A DNA stretch of 64,000 nt from Hofstenia miamia (lineage: Eukaryota; Xenacoelomorpha; Acoela): NCBI GenBank assembly GCA_004352715.1, contig SCFE01000100.1, forward strand, positions 418,943 to 482,942. The letters run 5' to 3'. The position numbers and the translations under genes were made by a program. Shown piece by piece: positions 1-10,315 of this stretch (its first letter is position 1; every line of letters begins with the position of its first letter). Under the pieces are notes generated by a model. The model ran no database searches. It worked only from the letters and a program-made list of their open reading frames with translations, and was not told where the DNA came from.

Positions 1-228
1 TAAGTTAATGTGGGAAAGTAAAACTAAAAAAATGTAAGGTAATGTGGGAAAGTAAAACTTAAAAAAATGTGTGTTAATGTGGGAAAGTAAAAAATGTAAA
101 GTTAGTTAATGTGGGAAAAATAAAATTAAAAAAATGTAAGGTAATGTGGGAAGGTAAATCTAAAAAAATGTAAGTTAATGTGGGAAAGTAAAAACTAAAA
201 AAATATAATGTAATGTGGGGAATTAGAT
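1..228. repeat. AT-rich minisatellite, about 34-bp unit
   Basis: About seven imperfect head-to-tail copies of a 34-36 bp unit built around TAATGTGGGAAAGTAAAA followed by CTAAAAAAATG. The copies differ by single bases and by short deletions (the third is only about 27 bp). The array reaches the window edge, so its full length is unknown. No coding potential is seen. Confidence 0.9.
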
Positions 229-265
229 CACATAAATAACACAAAAACTAGTAAAATTACATCCA

Positions 266-454
266 TGACGTCAGTAAAACACCCCTGCCAATATCCACGG
301 CGTCTTAGGTCAAAGATCACCCCTCTCGACCAAACACAAAAAAGTGTAACAGCCTTGCATCCACCTTTCGACCAATCAGAAAAAAGTGTAACAGCCTTGC
401 CTCCACTTCTTGACCAATCAGAAAAAAGTGTAACGGCCTTGCCTCGAATATATA
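266..454 (+). promoter_or_regulatory. Promoter-like array: CRE, CCAAT repeats, TATA
   Basis: A perfect palindromic CRE (TGACGTCA, 266-273) is followed by a 42-bp tandem repeat (units at 328, 370 and 412). Each unit begins GACCAATCAG or the variant GACCAAACAC, so CCAAT boxes fall at 372-376 and 414-418. A TATATA lies at 449-454. CRE, CCAAT and TATA in this order are known Pol II promoter parts; that this stretch drives transcription to the right is inference. No ORF starts close by that I recognise. A related CRE plus GACCAATCAGAA combination occurs at about 19.05-19.10 kb. Confidence 0.5.
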
Positions 455-499
455 CTACTTCCATTCAATGCAATTTACTTTACTTTGTTCCTTTGACAT

Positions 500-2179
500 T
501 TTATATTTTCTAAAAATGGTTTTCAAAATTTCTCAGAAAGCTTACCTGACACCTTGCAGTGGTACAACTTTGCAAGTTCATTCCATCAGCAATCCATAAA
601 GGTATAGGGATAGGGCCTTACACTAGCACTTCATGTTGTTATTTATTTAATTCTTTTGCTATCACCTAAATTGCACAAGCTGAGAAAGCACTGAGTATAG
701 GTTTTACTTGTACATAGGGAGCACTTGTCACCCAAGAACTAATAGGTTTTCTCTTCTCTTAACTTTGGGCTCTAGTCTAATGCAACTCTTTCAGTGAGGT
801 TCTCTGTATCAGGTCGGCCAAATGTGGCCCCACCCTTCTTTCTCCCATCTTATTTAACACTTAGGTGTAAGCTCACCCCATTATCAGAATTAGGTTGATT
901 GTATTACTGTGATATCAGCAAATCATGCTGCATACAACACCAGATTTCATGCAAATTCCACAATAAGATAGCTTTTCCAAATGTTGCCATTTTAACAAAA
1001 ATAATTGCATAATGTGTATAGAATCAGTAAGGCAAGTATGAACTTTATTTCTAAAGTAGCTTTGTTGCCAATTTTCATTCATGGTTTTCAAGTAAACAAT
1101 AATAGTGTGGCATAATGACATTTCTACATGCTTGGAACTTTCATTATTTCATTTATTTACAAATTCAATTTTATTATTACAAATAGTGTCCAATTGTAAT
1201 TTGGCAAAGTGAAAATAGCGCAATTTATATTTTGTTTCAATTTCTACTAATTTTGAAACACAGGAAATGGAAGCAGAAACTGATTTTGTACCTGCCACAT
1301 ATTTGCCTATATTTTACAGTATGCTTTTGCTTACAGATACCAGTTAATTTTGTATATATATATGAGTTTTGTTAATTTTATTTCTTCTTCAATTTATTCT
1401 TAGTAAATTCATTCAACCTTTTTTTCTCTTATTTTTACTTTTATTAAATTATGTTTTTCTAATTTTCAACTGCCTAGTTAAGGGCACACAGACAGCAGAT
1501 AATTTGACTGTTATATGCTTTAACTTAGGTTAGGTATATGGCTAGGGCTTTTGTACTGCTTGTTACTATTAAAATTGTTATTAATGCTTCTGACTAAATT
1601 GCATGAGGTGAGGAATTCACTGACCATAAGTAATTTTACTTAGCACTTAGGTTTTCCAATTGCACCCTAAAGTTGGGGCTTCTTTACTCTTAATCTAATT
1701 AGGGCCCTAGTCTTATGCAACTCTTCTAAAAGGTTATCTGTATCAGGTAATATGATCTTCTGTTTACTTTTAACTTTTATTCAAAAAGGACAAAATAGGA
1801 GGAGAGTTAGTTAACTATTTGTAGCATTTGTCAATCCAAACATCAGCTCAAAACTTTCACTAAGATAGAATAGTAGGAATGCATGCTGATTTCTTACTAA
1901 TGTCACATGGCAACCACTGCAGGACTTAGAATACATGCATTGTTTCATAAATAAACCACTTCAGTGGAAGCTCTGAATTATCCAACAAGAAGATGTTGAA
2001 CCCTATTAAGAAAATACAGAATCTTTCTACAATTGGACTGCAGGTGGAACTATTGGTTCTCAATGTGCTGTCAGAATTTTTTTTAGAATTGCAGTAAACC
2101 CTAGCTAGCCTTCTTAGTCATGATTAGACCAGTCAATTAAGTTAACCAGTCAAAGTCCTCTTAACTTCAAAAAATTAGA
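500..2179. other. Non-coding stretch with a diverged direct repeat
   Basis: No gene is supported here. Segments at about 598-820 and 1524-1750 are diverged direct repeats. Both contain a TAGGGCY-rich start, a run near AAATTGCA, and the same tail running CTAGTCTWATGCAACTCTT to TCTGTATCAGG. Their position just upstream of a retroelement gag start would suit remnants of an LTR or leader, but TG...CA ends and a target duplication could not be fixed. The rest is featureless AT-rich DNA. Confidence 0.5.
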
Positions 2180-2359
2180 ATGCCTAATACAAGAAGTCAG
2201 AAATCAATATTGTCGCCTGAAAAAGCCAGTGAGACCCCACAAGCATATGAAGATGTATGTACTCAAGAAGAACTCCTCAAGCAAATCACATTCCTTGAAA
2301 ATAAATTTACTGAACTTAGTGAAAAATTTGATCTAATACTGATAAAAAATGCTAGGTGA
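2180..2359 (+). pseudogene. gag: Gag N-terminal fragment (B1)
   Basis: An ATG at 2180 opens 59 codons starting MPNTRSQK, a Ser/Lys-rich beginning often seen in Gag of Ty3/gypsy elements. A heptad-like stretch (ELLKQITFLENKFTEL) looks coiled-coil-forming. The frame ends at a TGA; related coding text continues to about 2520 with further stops. No capsid homology region or zinc knuckle remains. The call rests on its place at the 5' end of B1 and on its style rather than on a family-specific motif. Confidence 0.5.
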
Positions 2360-2571
2360 TTTGACTAAATCCACAAAGTAAACCAATCCCTTCATGATGA
2401 AATGAATTCACTTAACCAAGAAAAAATTGACCTAGAAGTCAATTACAACTGACTAAAAAAGGAAAACTGTGCAATCATTCTTAAGTTCTACAAATTAGAA
2501 ATCTATAGTGAATATTAGGTTTCTTTTACTATTACCAAGCATTTACACCTAATATATCTGATAAGACTATT

Positions 2572-2889
2572 CATATGTCTAATTTATTAAAAGACAAAGT
2601 GCCTTTCAAATTTTCATGGCAACACTAAACCCAACTTGATAATTTGAAAACTGAATTAAATAAATTACCAAGCTTAAATATACCTGACTTCTCCAAGGAG
2701 TTCATCATCACCTGTTATGCTGGTTCTATCACAATAAGTGCTACATTAAGCCAATTCATCAATGATTCTAAATCTCCAATTCAATTTTTTAGTCAAATCT
2801 CAAACCAACAGAGCTTAACTATGGGTCCACCAAAGTTGAAATGCTTGTTCTTGTTGAGAGCTTCAAAAATTTTTCTATTTCTTGCTTAG
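2572..2889 (+). pseudogene. pol: RT/RNase H connection fragment (B1)
   Basis: One frame from 2572 to 2889, with a single in-frame stop near 2626, matches the connection and first half of RNase H in the A2 and A3 copies. Shared landmarks are HISNLL-like text, a SLNIPDFSKEF block, and SATLSQFINDSKSPIQFF, where the other copies read SGVLSQ...SPVQYF. The first catalytic Asp of RNase H, in the NCD motif of A1, is replaced (TCYAGS). RT proper is missing upstream, and the frame is lost soon after the block where the second acidic residue should be. Non-functional. Confidence 0.75.
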
Positions 2890-2916
2890 TCAGTCACATT
2901 TTGCAGTTTGCACTTC

Positions 2917-3611
2917 AACATAATAGCTTATTGGATCAAATATCTAACAAATTTCAATTTTACCATTGTTCATCAAAAGAGAAACAACATACTAATGCCT
3001 ATTTAATGACAGCTCTTCCTCAGTAACATCAGGATGACACAAAACAGATATTTGATAAGGTCCCATTTCCCTTTATCTCAAAATCAACATATGATAATCC
3101 CCAATCATAAACACTGATAGACAAGGGCATCCAATATTGCCAATTCAACTTAAAGAGGAAATATCAGAATTAGAAATAATAAACCACACTAAAATGATAT
3201 GCAATTAACACAAATCATTAATAAATTAAAACATTAAGATACACAATTATATANNNNNNNNNNNNNNNNNNNNNAACATAATAGCTTATTGGATCAAATA
3301 TCTAACAAATTTCAATTTTACCATTGTTCATCAAAAGAGAAACAACATACTAATGCCTATTTAATGACAGCTCTTCCTCAGTAACATCAGGATGACACAA
3401 AACAGATATTTGATAAGGTCCCATTTCCCTTTATCTCAAAATCAACATATGATAATCCCCAATCATAAACACTGATAGACAAGGGCATCCAATATTGCCA
3501 ATTCAACTTAAAGAGGAAATATCAGAATTAGAAATAATAAACCACACTAAAATGATATGCAATTAACACAAATCATTAATAAATTAAAACATTAAGATAC
3601 ACAATTATATA
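2917..3611. repeat. Identical duplication either side of an N-run (assembly artefact)
   Basis: 2917-3253 and 3275-3611 read the same for about 337 bp and are separated by 21 N (3254-3274). Perfect identity next to a gap, amid otherwise decayed sequence, is best read as two contig ends that overlap and were not merged. The true genome probably has one copy. The duplicated stretch lies between the RNase H and integrase remnants of B1. Confidence 0.85.
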
Positions 3612-3627
3612 AAACATTATCTAAATA

Positions 3628-3739
3628 TTTTAATTCCTACAAATGGCAACTAACAGCTAATGCTCTTCTCTTTATAGCAGATAAGCACCATAATCAAATT
3701 GCACTTCCCAAATACTACAAACAGGAATACTACAACTAG
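3628..3739 (+). pseudogene. pol: Integrase N-terminal fragment (B1)
   Basis: A short frame reading YKWQLTANALLF, then HHNQIALPKYYK, corresponds to the block just before the HHCC zinc finger in the other integrases (A1: YHWKLTEAGLLY ... NHLAIPEYFK; B4: KNGLLYVTGK ... RIAIPKYYKR). The HHCC finger itself is missing: just after this fragment the sequence runs into a 95-bp inverted-repeat unit and then loses recognisable integrase coding for about 900 bp. Confidence 0.65.
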
Positions 3740-3748
3740 GTCCCATTG

Positions 3749-3843
3749 TAGAATCAGGGGCTGGGAACTATGCCAGCACTAGGGAACTCATTGTCATGGC
3801 AGAAGGTTGCAAAAGTCACCATATCATACCAGCCCTGATTCTA
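3749..3843. repeat. 95-bp unit with inverted-repeat ends
   Basis: The ends are TAGAATCAGGGGCTGG and CCAGCCCTGATTCTA, inverted copies that differ by one G. The unit sits exactly where the B1 integrase frame breaks. It could be a very short inverted-repeat insertion or a fold-back left by one. No target duplication is evident. The 79 bp to the right (to about 3922) have no recognisable coding. Confidence 0.6.
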
Positions 3844-3949
3844 GCAATAATTCACATACAGAAAAACATTTTTAATTCATCCATGTAAATAGTAACTGTT
3901 TTGAAAACATCCAGGATGACCAATTTGTATGGCTTCCAGCCAAAGCACT

Positions 3950-4019
3950 ATCCATGAAAAGAGAAGTTTGTAACTTGATTAAATATCCATGAAAAGAGAA
4001 GTTTGTAACTTGATTAAAT
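3950..4019. repeat. Perfect 35-bp tandem duplication
   Basis: Two identical 35-bp copies (3950-3984 and 3985-4019) begin ATCCATGAAAAGAG. They are flanked by GCACT on the left and AGTGC on the right, a small inverted repeat. Perfect identity implies a recent duplication or an assembly slip. Confidence 0.8.
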
Positions 4020-4659
4020 AGTGCTATCCTATTTGTCTCATAACTTATTACCTATCTCAATACACAATAAACATCTCAGTTGTTTTCTTATCTCTCAGCT
4101 CACTAAATAATAGCATGTAATTATCATTCATTCACATTAACCAATGGTATACCATCATCACAGTGTAATAACTTATCAGTGCATGTTCATGTTGCTTTTA
4201 AACAAAAAGTTATATTATATCTACCTGTAGCTGTACACTTAACCTAATGCAGTCCACAATTTTGGCTGCTTGCTGTCTGAAAGCTACTCATCAAATCAGT
4301 ACCAGAAGAGTGACTCCCAAATTTTCACCAGAAACTTACACAATAATTATCAACATAATTTTATAACTAGAAAATATGGTAGAGAAAAAGTTGATGCAAT
4401 TTAAGTGGGATAAACTCTATTGAACAATCACTACATTGTTGCTCATGTTTATATAATTGAGAAATCATGACCTGCCTTTGTTTACAACATAAAAATTAAA
4501 TTGCACAATAATACTATGTAGCACCAAACTGAGGGGACATTAATCTAGCATCATAAACTAAACTTGAAATAAAATAATTTACATCATGCTGACATCACTA
4601 ATCAGAATTACAATTGACATAATTGATAAAAATGGGCAATAAAGTTCCTGAGTGACTCT

Positions 4660-5472
4660 ACACCATGACCACAATTGCTAAAAATTATGACTCACAATTC
4701 AAAAGTTCATTGACACAAGAACTACTACATCAACTTGAAATTCTTCATGAGCAAGCTGCTCCCTATCATCAACAAAGCAACAGTGCTGTAGAATGTTTAA
4801 TAAAACATTATTTAAGCTCATTCACACTGCAACAGCACATGTAGGTGGTAAAAAATGGTGATCCTTATATTGAATACTTTTATATCACTTCTGTCTATAC
4901 AACAACAGATATAACAGCTTTTTAAGCTACCTTTGGGCATGAATATAATTCAATAACTACTAACAATGACATTAAAAATTGACTACAAGGATTACAAAAT
5001 GTACATGAAACAACATGCATGTATAACAAAAGGAGCACTGTTCATCAAACACATAATTACAACAAAACTCTTTATGGTACACCTCACAAAGTGGGATGCA
5101 ATGTTTATGCTTTTTCACCAATCCAAACACAGATGATAAACCAACACATAAACTTGCTACTCATTGGAATGGTCCTCACACAATTACAAAGGCCTAAAAC
5201 AAAATAATTACATCCTAAATAACAGAAAAACATGCAATTTCCAATCTTTAGAGCAAACAATAAAAGATATCAAAAATATCATGATTGATAAAAACAAAGA
5301 ATTCAAAATCATTACCAACAATAACAACACATACCTTGATATGTCTGAGCTAGACAATATTTCTGAGTCTCAGTTTGATAGTGCTGTGACATATAAATAT
5401 AAATTCACCACCTACCATGCCTCCCCACAGGGTGAGCACTGTAAACACAAACAATTCCAACAGAATCTTTAA
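4660..5472 (+). pseudogene. pol: Integrase core and C-terminal tail fragments (B1)
   Basis: The catalytic-core remnant includes DSQFKSSLTQELLHQL and HQQSNSAVECL; the Glu codon at 4791-4793 stands at the third position of the D,D-35-E triad, which the other copies here have lost. The second Asp appears as Asn (KNYDSQF). After stops, 5019-5207 carries HNYNKTLYGTPHKVG and YAFSPIQT, the segment that in B4 leads into the GPY-like motif. A frameshift then passes to 5164-5472 with the post-integrase tail (YILNNRKT, EQTIKDIKN, MSELDNISE), which aligns with the B4 tail. Inactive. Confidence 0.8.
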
Positions 5473-5889
5473 ATTACTTGATTAGCTCTAATGAGAATTA
5501 AGAGATCAATCTATGCAAATCCAGCAGCAGTGAAATACTGGAGCAGTCTTCAGATGAATTTAATCCTCTGTCAACTTATCATCTACAGCAATGAATTCCA
5601 CATTCCACCAATGCTTACTTTAAAAAATCTAAACATTGCCTATTATTTAAGAAAAACAAAATACTGTACCACTACCACAATGCACACTACCCTCAGTGCT
5701 CCTATAGTAAGATACAATCATCCATCAAATACAAAAAAGTGGGAGAGAAAGAATTCCTATTGAAATATTCAAACATGAACAAAAATCAATTGCTGAGTTG
5801 CAAATGCAGGAACCATTTCTAACCTTAAAGCAATTACAGTTAATGCAATATCATCAACAACATTGAAAAAATTGGAGTAGACACTAGTC

Positions 5890-8240
5890 CAAAGAAATTC
5901 AGTTGGATCAAAACAGAATTAACTAATTATCTTACAAGAGTTACTGTCACAGAACCAACTATAGTTCCTCATCAATTTGTGATGATTAAGGAAACCAATT
6001 CCCTATCTCTTATGAAACTTTATTTACAGAGAGTTGGACAAAAAATCAAATCATTACATTACTGAAGCCTCACTCACAACTTGTGTTTGATGTGGAATGC
6101 ACATCCTTGATGCTATGAATTTCAGAAGAAAATGTATCAAGGTTTTTAAACACTTACCTTCCATTTCCCTATGGGAGCACATAGTTCACAGATAAAAGAA
6201 CTATCCTGTAACCATAGGCATCACATGGCTCAAATATAACACCCACAAATCACATGTTACTAGAAGATTGAGTCAATACTGAAAATAACTACTGTATTCT
6301 GTCTGCCTTGATACACACTGCTGTTCTTCAACCTTCATGGAGATATAAACATTGAAGGAAACATCATGAAAATATTCAACTAGCTGGTCAATATCAATAT
6401 GTCAATAACATTGTTGACTTAATTAAAATAATCAACCCTGACAAGTGTAACATCCTCCACCTGGCCTATTTGCACCGTGTATCACTATTGATGATTATCA
6501 CTCAGTAAATTGCGGGTGAGGAGTTACTAGATCATCAAACTGCCAAACTTTTCCTTTCTTGTTAACTAGTTAAGTTAATCGAATATTAATTATCACTATT
6601 TAGGTGATGGAGCCATGTGATGTTTCCTCTTCAATTCTTCTATGGGCTACTGCCCAAAGCCGATCACCACAGCACAGTTCCTCTTCTTCATGAACAATGA
6701 CTGCATCCACTGTCTCAGCTCAACTGGAACTAATTATGTGAACCTTACTTTAGCTCAGTGTGTGCACTCACGTTAAGTTGTAACTGACTTAAACTCAATG
6801 TTGTAAAGTGTTTGTTGATTTGATTAAATAAAGCAACCTGGCATTGACACTAACTGCATGTAAATAATATTAAGGTAGCCATTATGATAAAATTATTGGT
6901 TTAATTAATAATATTGCAGTTCCCTATANNNNNNNNNNNNNNNNNNNNNNNNNNNNNNNNNNNNNNNNNNNNNNNNNNNNNNNNNNNNNNNNNNNNNNNN
7001 NNNNNNNNNNNNNNNNNNNNNNNNNNNNNNNNNNNNNNNNNNNNNNNNNNNNNNNNNNNNNNGGTCGATTATAGTCGAGTCTCCTACTATTAAGAATAGA
7101 TATATATGCTTAGGGTTCAACTATCCAGTTGTTTCAGGCTTTTATTATTTTGTACATGTATAGATTGATAGTCAGACTAAGCAAGAATCAAAAAACTCCT
7201 AACTGTAACATAAGTGCGGTTTCATGACTGGCACAAGGACCCTTCGAATTGATCCTGTGATGGAATCCAGCCACTACTTGACACAACCTGCTTAGCTGAA
7301 CATTTTATTAAATAATCAAACCAGATAATGAAGAATTGTAAATAAAATAAACTCTGAAGAATTTATTGTTCATCAACTTTTTAATCAAATTCAAAGCTAT
7401 TTATTTAAAATCTTAGAAGTACCTGCTGATTTTGAATTTCAAATAATTCGTCTGCCAATATGGCTGTACATTCATAAGCATTATTTCGCTTGTTTCACTT
7501 TGTCAAATTTTTACTTAATCAGCTAACATGTTTTTCTTAATTTGCACAATATTGTAGCTTAGTTGCATCTTACAAAAATGAATAGAATCATTAACTAATT
7601 TTTACAACTATTTTTATTACTATAATCATTTGACGTTATTCCTGCAGCTATTCGTTTTGGGATGATGCTACACAAGTACAAGCAGTCTAAGTCATTACAG
7701 AAGATGACACCTCCTGACTCTACTGTGATGGTCATGTCCCACTAGATAGGAAAACCTATCTCTGAACAAATTGATTACATTAAATCAAGTATCTCCAAGC
7801 TACCAAAACAAACTTCAATTTTATTCTCTGGCATTGGTGACTTATGTGGTCTAACTTAATTCAGGAAACCTTACAATATTATGAAAGAGAATTGATGAGA
7901 TTAAGAATCATTCTAACTTACTGAGTTTCTTTAAATTCTTTTATCTCAATAGGGCAATCAAATAGGACAACACTCATGCTTCAGACATTGATGCAAATCT
8001 CACACTGCTAATTGCTATTAAGGGAATAGATTATATCTTAAGTTTTAATATTGTTTAAATGAAAACTTAACAACCTTCACAGGCAAGATTGAACAGAAAA
8101 AGATTATGGAACAGATTAAGATAGTGCATCACATCACTAAGGTCAAAGGAGTAAGGTTAGTACTAGTCTTATAAGAGGAGTAGGAAGAATCCATATCAGA
8201 TGAAATTGAAATGCTCTACTTTAGGATGAAGAACATCATA
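5890..8240 (+). pseudogene. ORF3 remnant of B1, split by a solo LTR
   Basis: Function unknown; not a recognised family. Left part: LVFDVECTS near 6080 matches the A2 motif LVLDVECTTS. Right part (7677 on): SILFSGIGDL matches IMLFSGINDL of B4, and near 7960 DNTHASDIDANLTLLIAIKG matches the most conserved block of the family (AHTSDTDALMTLMIALKG in A1). Text to about 8240 resembles the ORF3 C-terminus. The solo LTR at 6446-7672 splits it; without the insert the frame reads straight through as NPDKYKQS. Many stops elsewhere. The missing parts prevent any length estimate. Confidence 0.7.
6446..7672 (-). mobile_element. Solo group-B LTR with CAAG target duplication
   Basis: On the plus strand it starts TGTAACATCCTCC and ends GGATGATGCTACA; related full elements show its true orientation is minus. 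CAAG occurs just before (6442-6445) and just after (7673-7676), a 4-bp target duplication. It lies inside the B1 ORF3 remnant, so it is younger than B1. A 134-N gap (6929-7062) sits within it. There is no internal region, so it is a solo LTR left by LTR-LTR recombination. Its closest relative in the window is the LTR at 51564-52711. Confidence 0.92.
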
Positions 8241-8604
8241 GTTTATTATACTGTTTATTATACAGCTTAATTAGATTTCAGTCATGTCTGCAGCTAATCT
8301 ATCACTTTATAGAATCTGTCAGATGCTTACTTTTCTTTGGTGGTAGGTGCTTTAAAAAAAGATACAATTTCTCTCCTTCACAAAGCTGTCACCTCCAAGT
8401 TGTCTTGTCATCTCTATCAGACTCCCTTGCTAAGCACACCTCCTATGTTTCATCTCAAATGTTCTCCTACAGTGCTTCTGCATAATGTACCATTACTAAT
8501 AATCTTAATCATTCTGTCCCACATTCTGCTCCTGCTGCTGTCCCCCTCCTGTGCCACCACTTGCTCCTGAATAGTCTTGCACACTGTCCATTCACCACAC
8601 AAAT
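8241..8604. other. Unassigned stretch between B1 and A1
   Basis: About 360 bp joining the end of B1 ORF3 to the surviving half of the A1 5' LTR. A small frame at 8337-8570 is rich in Leu, Ser and Pro but has no relative in the window and no recognisable motif. The first half of the A1 LTR should be here and is not, so this is probably foreign or deleted sequence. Confidence 0.4.
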
Positions 8605-8947
8605 ACGTGGTAATTACATGTTATTTAATATTTTTATTACATGAGCTGAGATAACAAACACTGAGCTAAATTTGTTTTATTGAGCTAGAAATTAAACTTG
8701 AGGCACACAATTAGCACCTTGGATGGTCAGGATGGATTCTAATGACTTGACTTCAGTGAGATGCCATGTGAATTGGTTGCTATCTGAACTGCCACTTTTA
8801 AAAGGATATTATTTAATTTTTCTACAGTGAAATTGGTAAAATACCAATCTTCATTTGTTTTGTTAGAATACAGGCTGCTCTCAGCAATGGTAATTCTTCA
8901 CAACCTTGTACTGCTCAAGCTGCTATATGCAGACCTCTAATTCTACA
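8605..8947 (+). mobile_element. 3' half of a group-A LTR (5' LTR of A1)
   Basis: Matches the second half of the A2 LTRs: TTACATGAGCTGAGATAACA, then CACAATYAGCACCTTGG, then the terminal TTCTACA, directly followed by the primer binding site. The first half, with TGTAGAGTCACTC, is missing. Confidence 0.8.
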
Positions 8948-8965
8948 TGGTGACCCTGACGTGAT
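8948..8965 (+). promoter_or_regulatory. Primer binding site, tRNA-Trp type (A1)
   Basis: TGGTGACCCTGACGTGAT abuts the LTR end. The 3' end of metazoan tRNA-Trp is complementary to TGGTGACCCCGACGTGAT, so there is one difference, which still allows a G-U pair. The same 18 bases occur after the A2 5' LTR at 33170-33187. This site primes minus-strand synthesis. Confidence 0.85.
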
Positions 8966-10315
8966 TCCTGGACACTCTGGAGTGTCTGTTAAACTATCTA
9001 CTCCATTCTGTTAATGTGTGCAGATGGATCAATGCTCAGAGATGTACTCCAGTCATGAAGTTTGTGCACCTACCAAGGCAGTCACCCATTTCTACTTGGT
9101 GATTGTGATGTGACACAGAACTGTTCTAGTGTTTTCTTACTGTATTTGGTTTCATTTTTCTACTGGGTGTGAGTCAGTTGGGATGGATTTCCCCTGACCA
9201 CAATCTATTTCACCACCCATTGATGTGCAACTTCACCTCATATGTAATTTTACATTTTTCAATTCTGTGATCTGATGCCATTGCTGAGACTTGATTCTAT
9301 TCTTACCTGTTCTTAGTGCCATATTGGCATAGTCTTGTTATTCTAGAATTTGGATTGTTGTGCCCATGCCCCAGATAACAATTTAAGGTCTAAACAACGT
9401 TGTTTTGGGTTGTTATGTGGTTGTTTTATGTGTCAAAAACAACGTTGTTTTAACATCAAAATGGTACCATTTCATTGGTCAAAACAACTTTGCTTCAACA
9501 ACGTCACATTTGGTTGCTTTTTATTCATGAAACAGCAATATTTTGAGGTCTCAACAACATTGTTATATGTTGTCACATGCTTGTTTTAGCATTAGTTTTG
9601 TATGCAAAATAAAATTTTATATTGCTAAGCAGTTCAAACATTGCTGTTTAAACAAACACAAGCCCAACAAAGGGCAGACCACTATCTTTGAGATACTGTC
9701 AAGCATATTCAATACAAACATTTGTCAAAAATTTAAATGAATGTCTTGTATATAAATGATAACAATGAGCATAAAAATCTGCCAAATTTAACAAAAATTT
9801 AAAAATCTAAAATTAATCACAATTTTGAAATAGTACTTTCTTAAGTTGTGAAAAATCTCTTCAGCTCAATTGTAACCTATAATATTTAACAGTCAATGTT
9901 AAGGTGTCCAAATATTCATGAATAAATTATTTTGAAAATTAACTTATCTGGTATATTATGAATATTATGATTTTTCACAAATTAAAAATTTCAAAAAAGG
10001 TTTTGCAAATCCTTTTTTATATAAAAGGATCTAATAATAAAATAGCAAAGTTAGTTAAATTTGCAAGCATCTGCTCAGTGATTATTTTTTACTAAAGTTG
10101 TTATTATGATGTTATTGGTTGCTGCAACAACCAAAAGTATTAGACAACTATAAACAACGTAAAAGCAACCAAAATTGTTATCTGGGGCCTTGCTGCCATC
10201 TGTCAAGTTGCTTTTATTTCTCCTCCACAGTTGGATGTTTCTCCTACATTATTGGAATTGTTATTGGAACCTTTTCTCTTACTTTACTTTTACTTGTTTA
10301 CTTATTCTTGTTCTT
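8966..10315 (+). other. A1 leader region carrying an inserted element
   Basis: Untranslated leader between the primer site and the gag start. It aligns in pieces with the A2 leader at 33188-33538: both contain GTTCTAG/TTCTAGAATTGG-like text, then TTGCTGC, then CAGTTGGATGTTT, then TTGGAATTG before the ATG. In A1 the alignment is broken by the 821-bp inverted-repeat element. Short frames here are not genes. Confidence 0.6.
9368..10188. mobile_element. 821-bp MITE-like element with perfect 17-bp TIRs
   Basis: The ends are GCCCCAGATAACAATTT (9368-9384) and its exact reverse complement (10172-10188). Just inside lie repeated short inverted motifs such as AACAACGTTGTT and CAACAACC. No transposase frame is seen, so it is non-autonomous. 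The A2 leader is an empty site: there the flanking GTACCCTACA and CTTTGCTGC run together, whereas in A1 they are separated by this unit. A clear target duplication could not be assigned, so the superfamily is unknown. Confidence 0.85.

Larger units (their letters stand above)
2180..8240 (+). mobile_element. B1: decayed group-B Ty3/gypsy retrotransposon
   Basis: Fragments occur in the order gag start, RNase H, integrase, integrase tail, ORF3, all on the plus strand, matching the order in the better preserved B4 copy. Every segment has stops or frameshifts and much of the protease and RT is missing. ORF3 is interrupted by a solo B-type LTR. Flanking LTRs belonging to B1 itself could not be identified. 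The coding strand is rich in A, as in B4. The copy is inactive. Confidence 0.8.

Noticed and set aside
1-228. CRISPR array
   Set aside because: The 34-bp units are contiguous without unique spacers, and the genome is eukaryotic; it is a minisatellite.
265-513. Frames on both strands over 228-513 with a repeated SDWS or DQSEKSVTAL motif
   Set aside because: The repetition is the 42-bp promoter-like tandem repeat read in translation.
9350-9740. Small Cys-rich frames at 9.35-9.74 kb
   Set aside because: They lie in the inverted-repeat element and arise from its repeated AACAACGTTGTT motifs.
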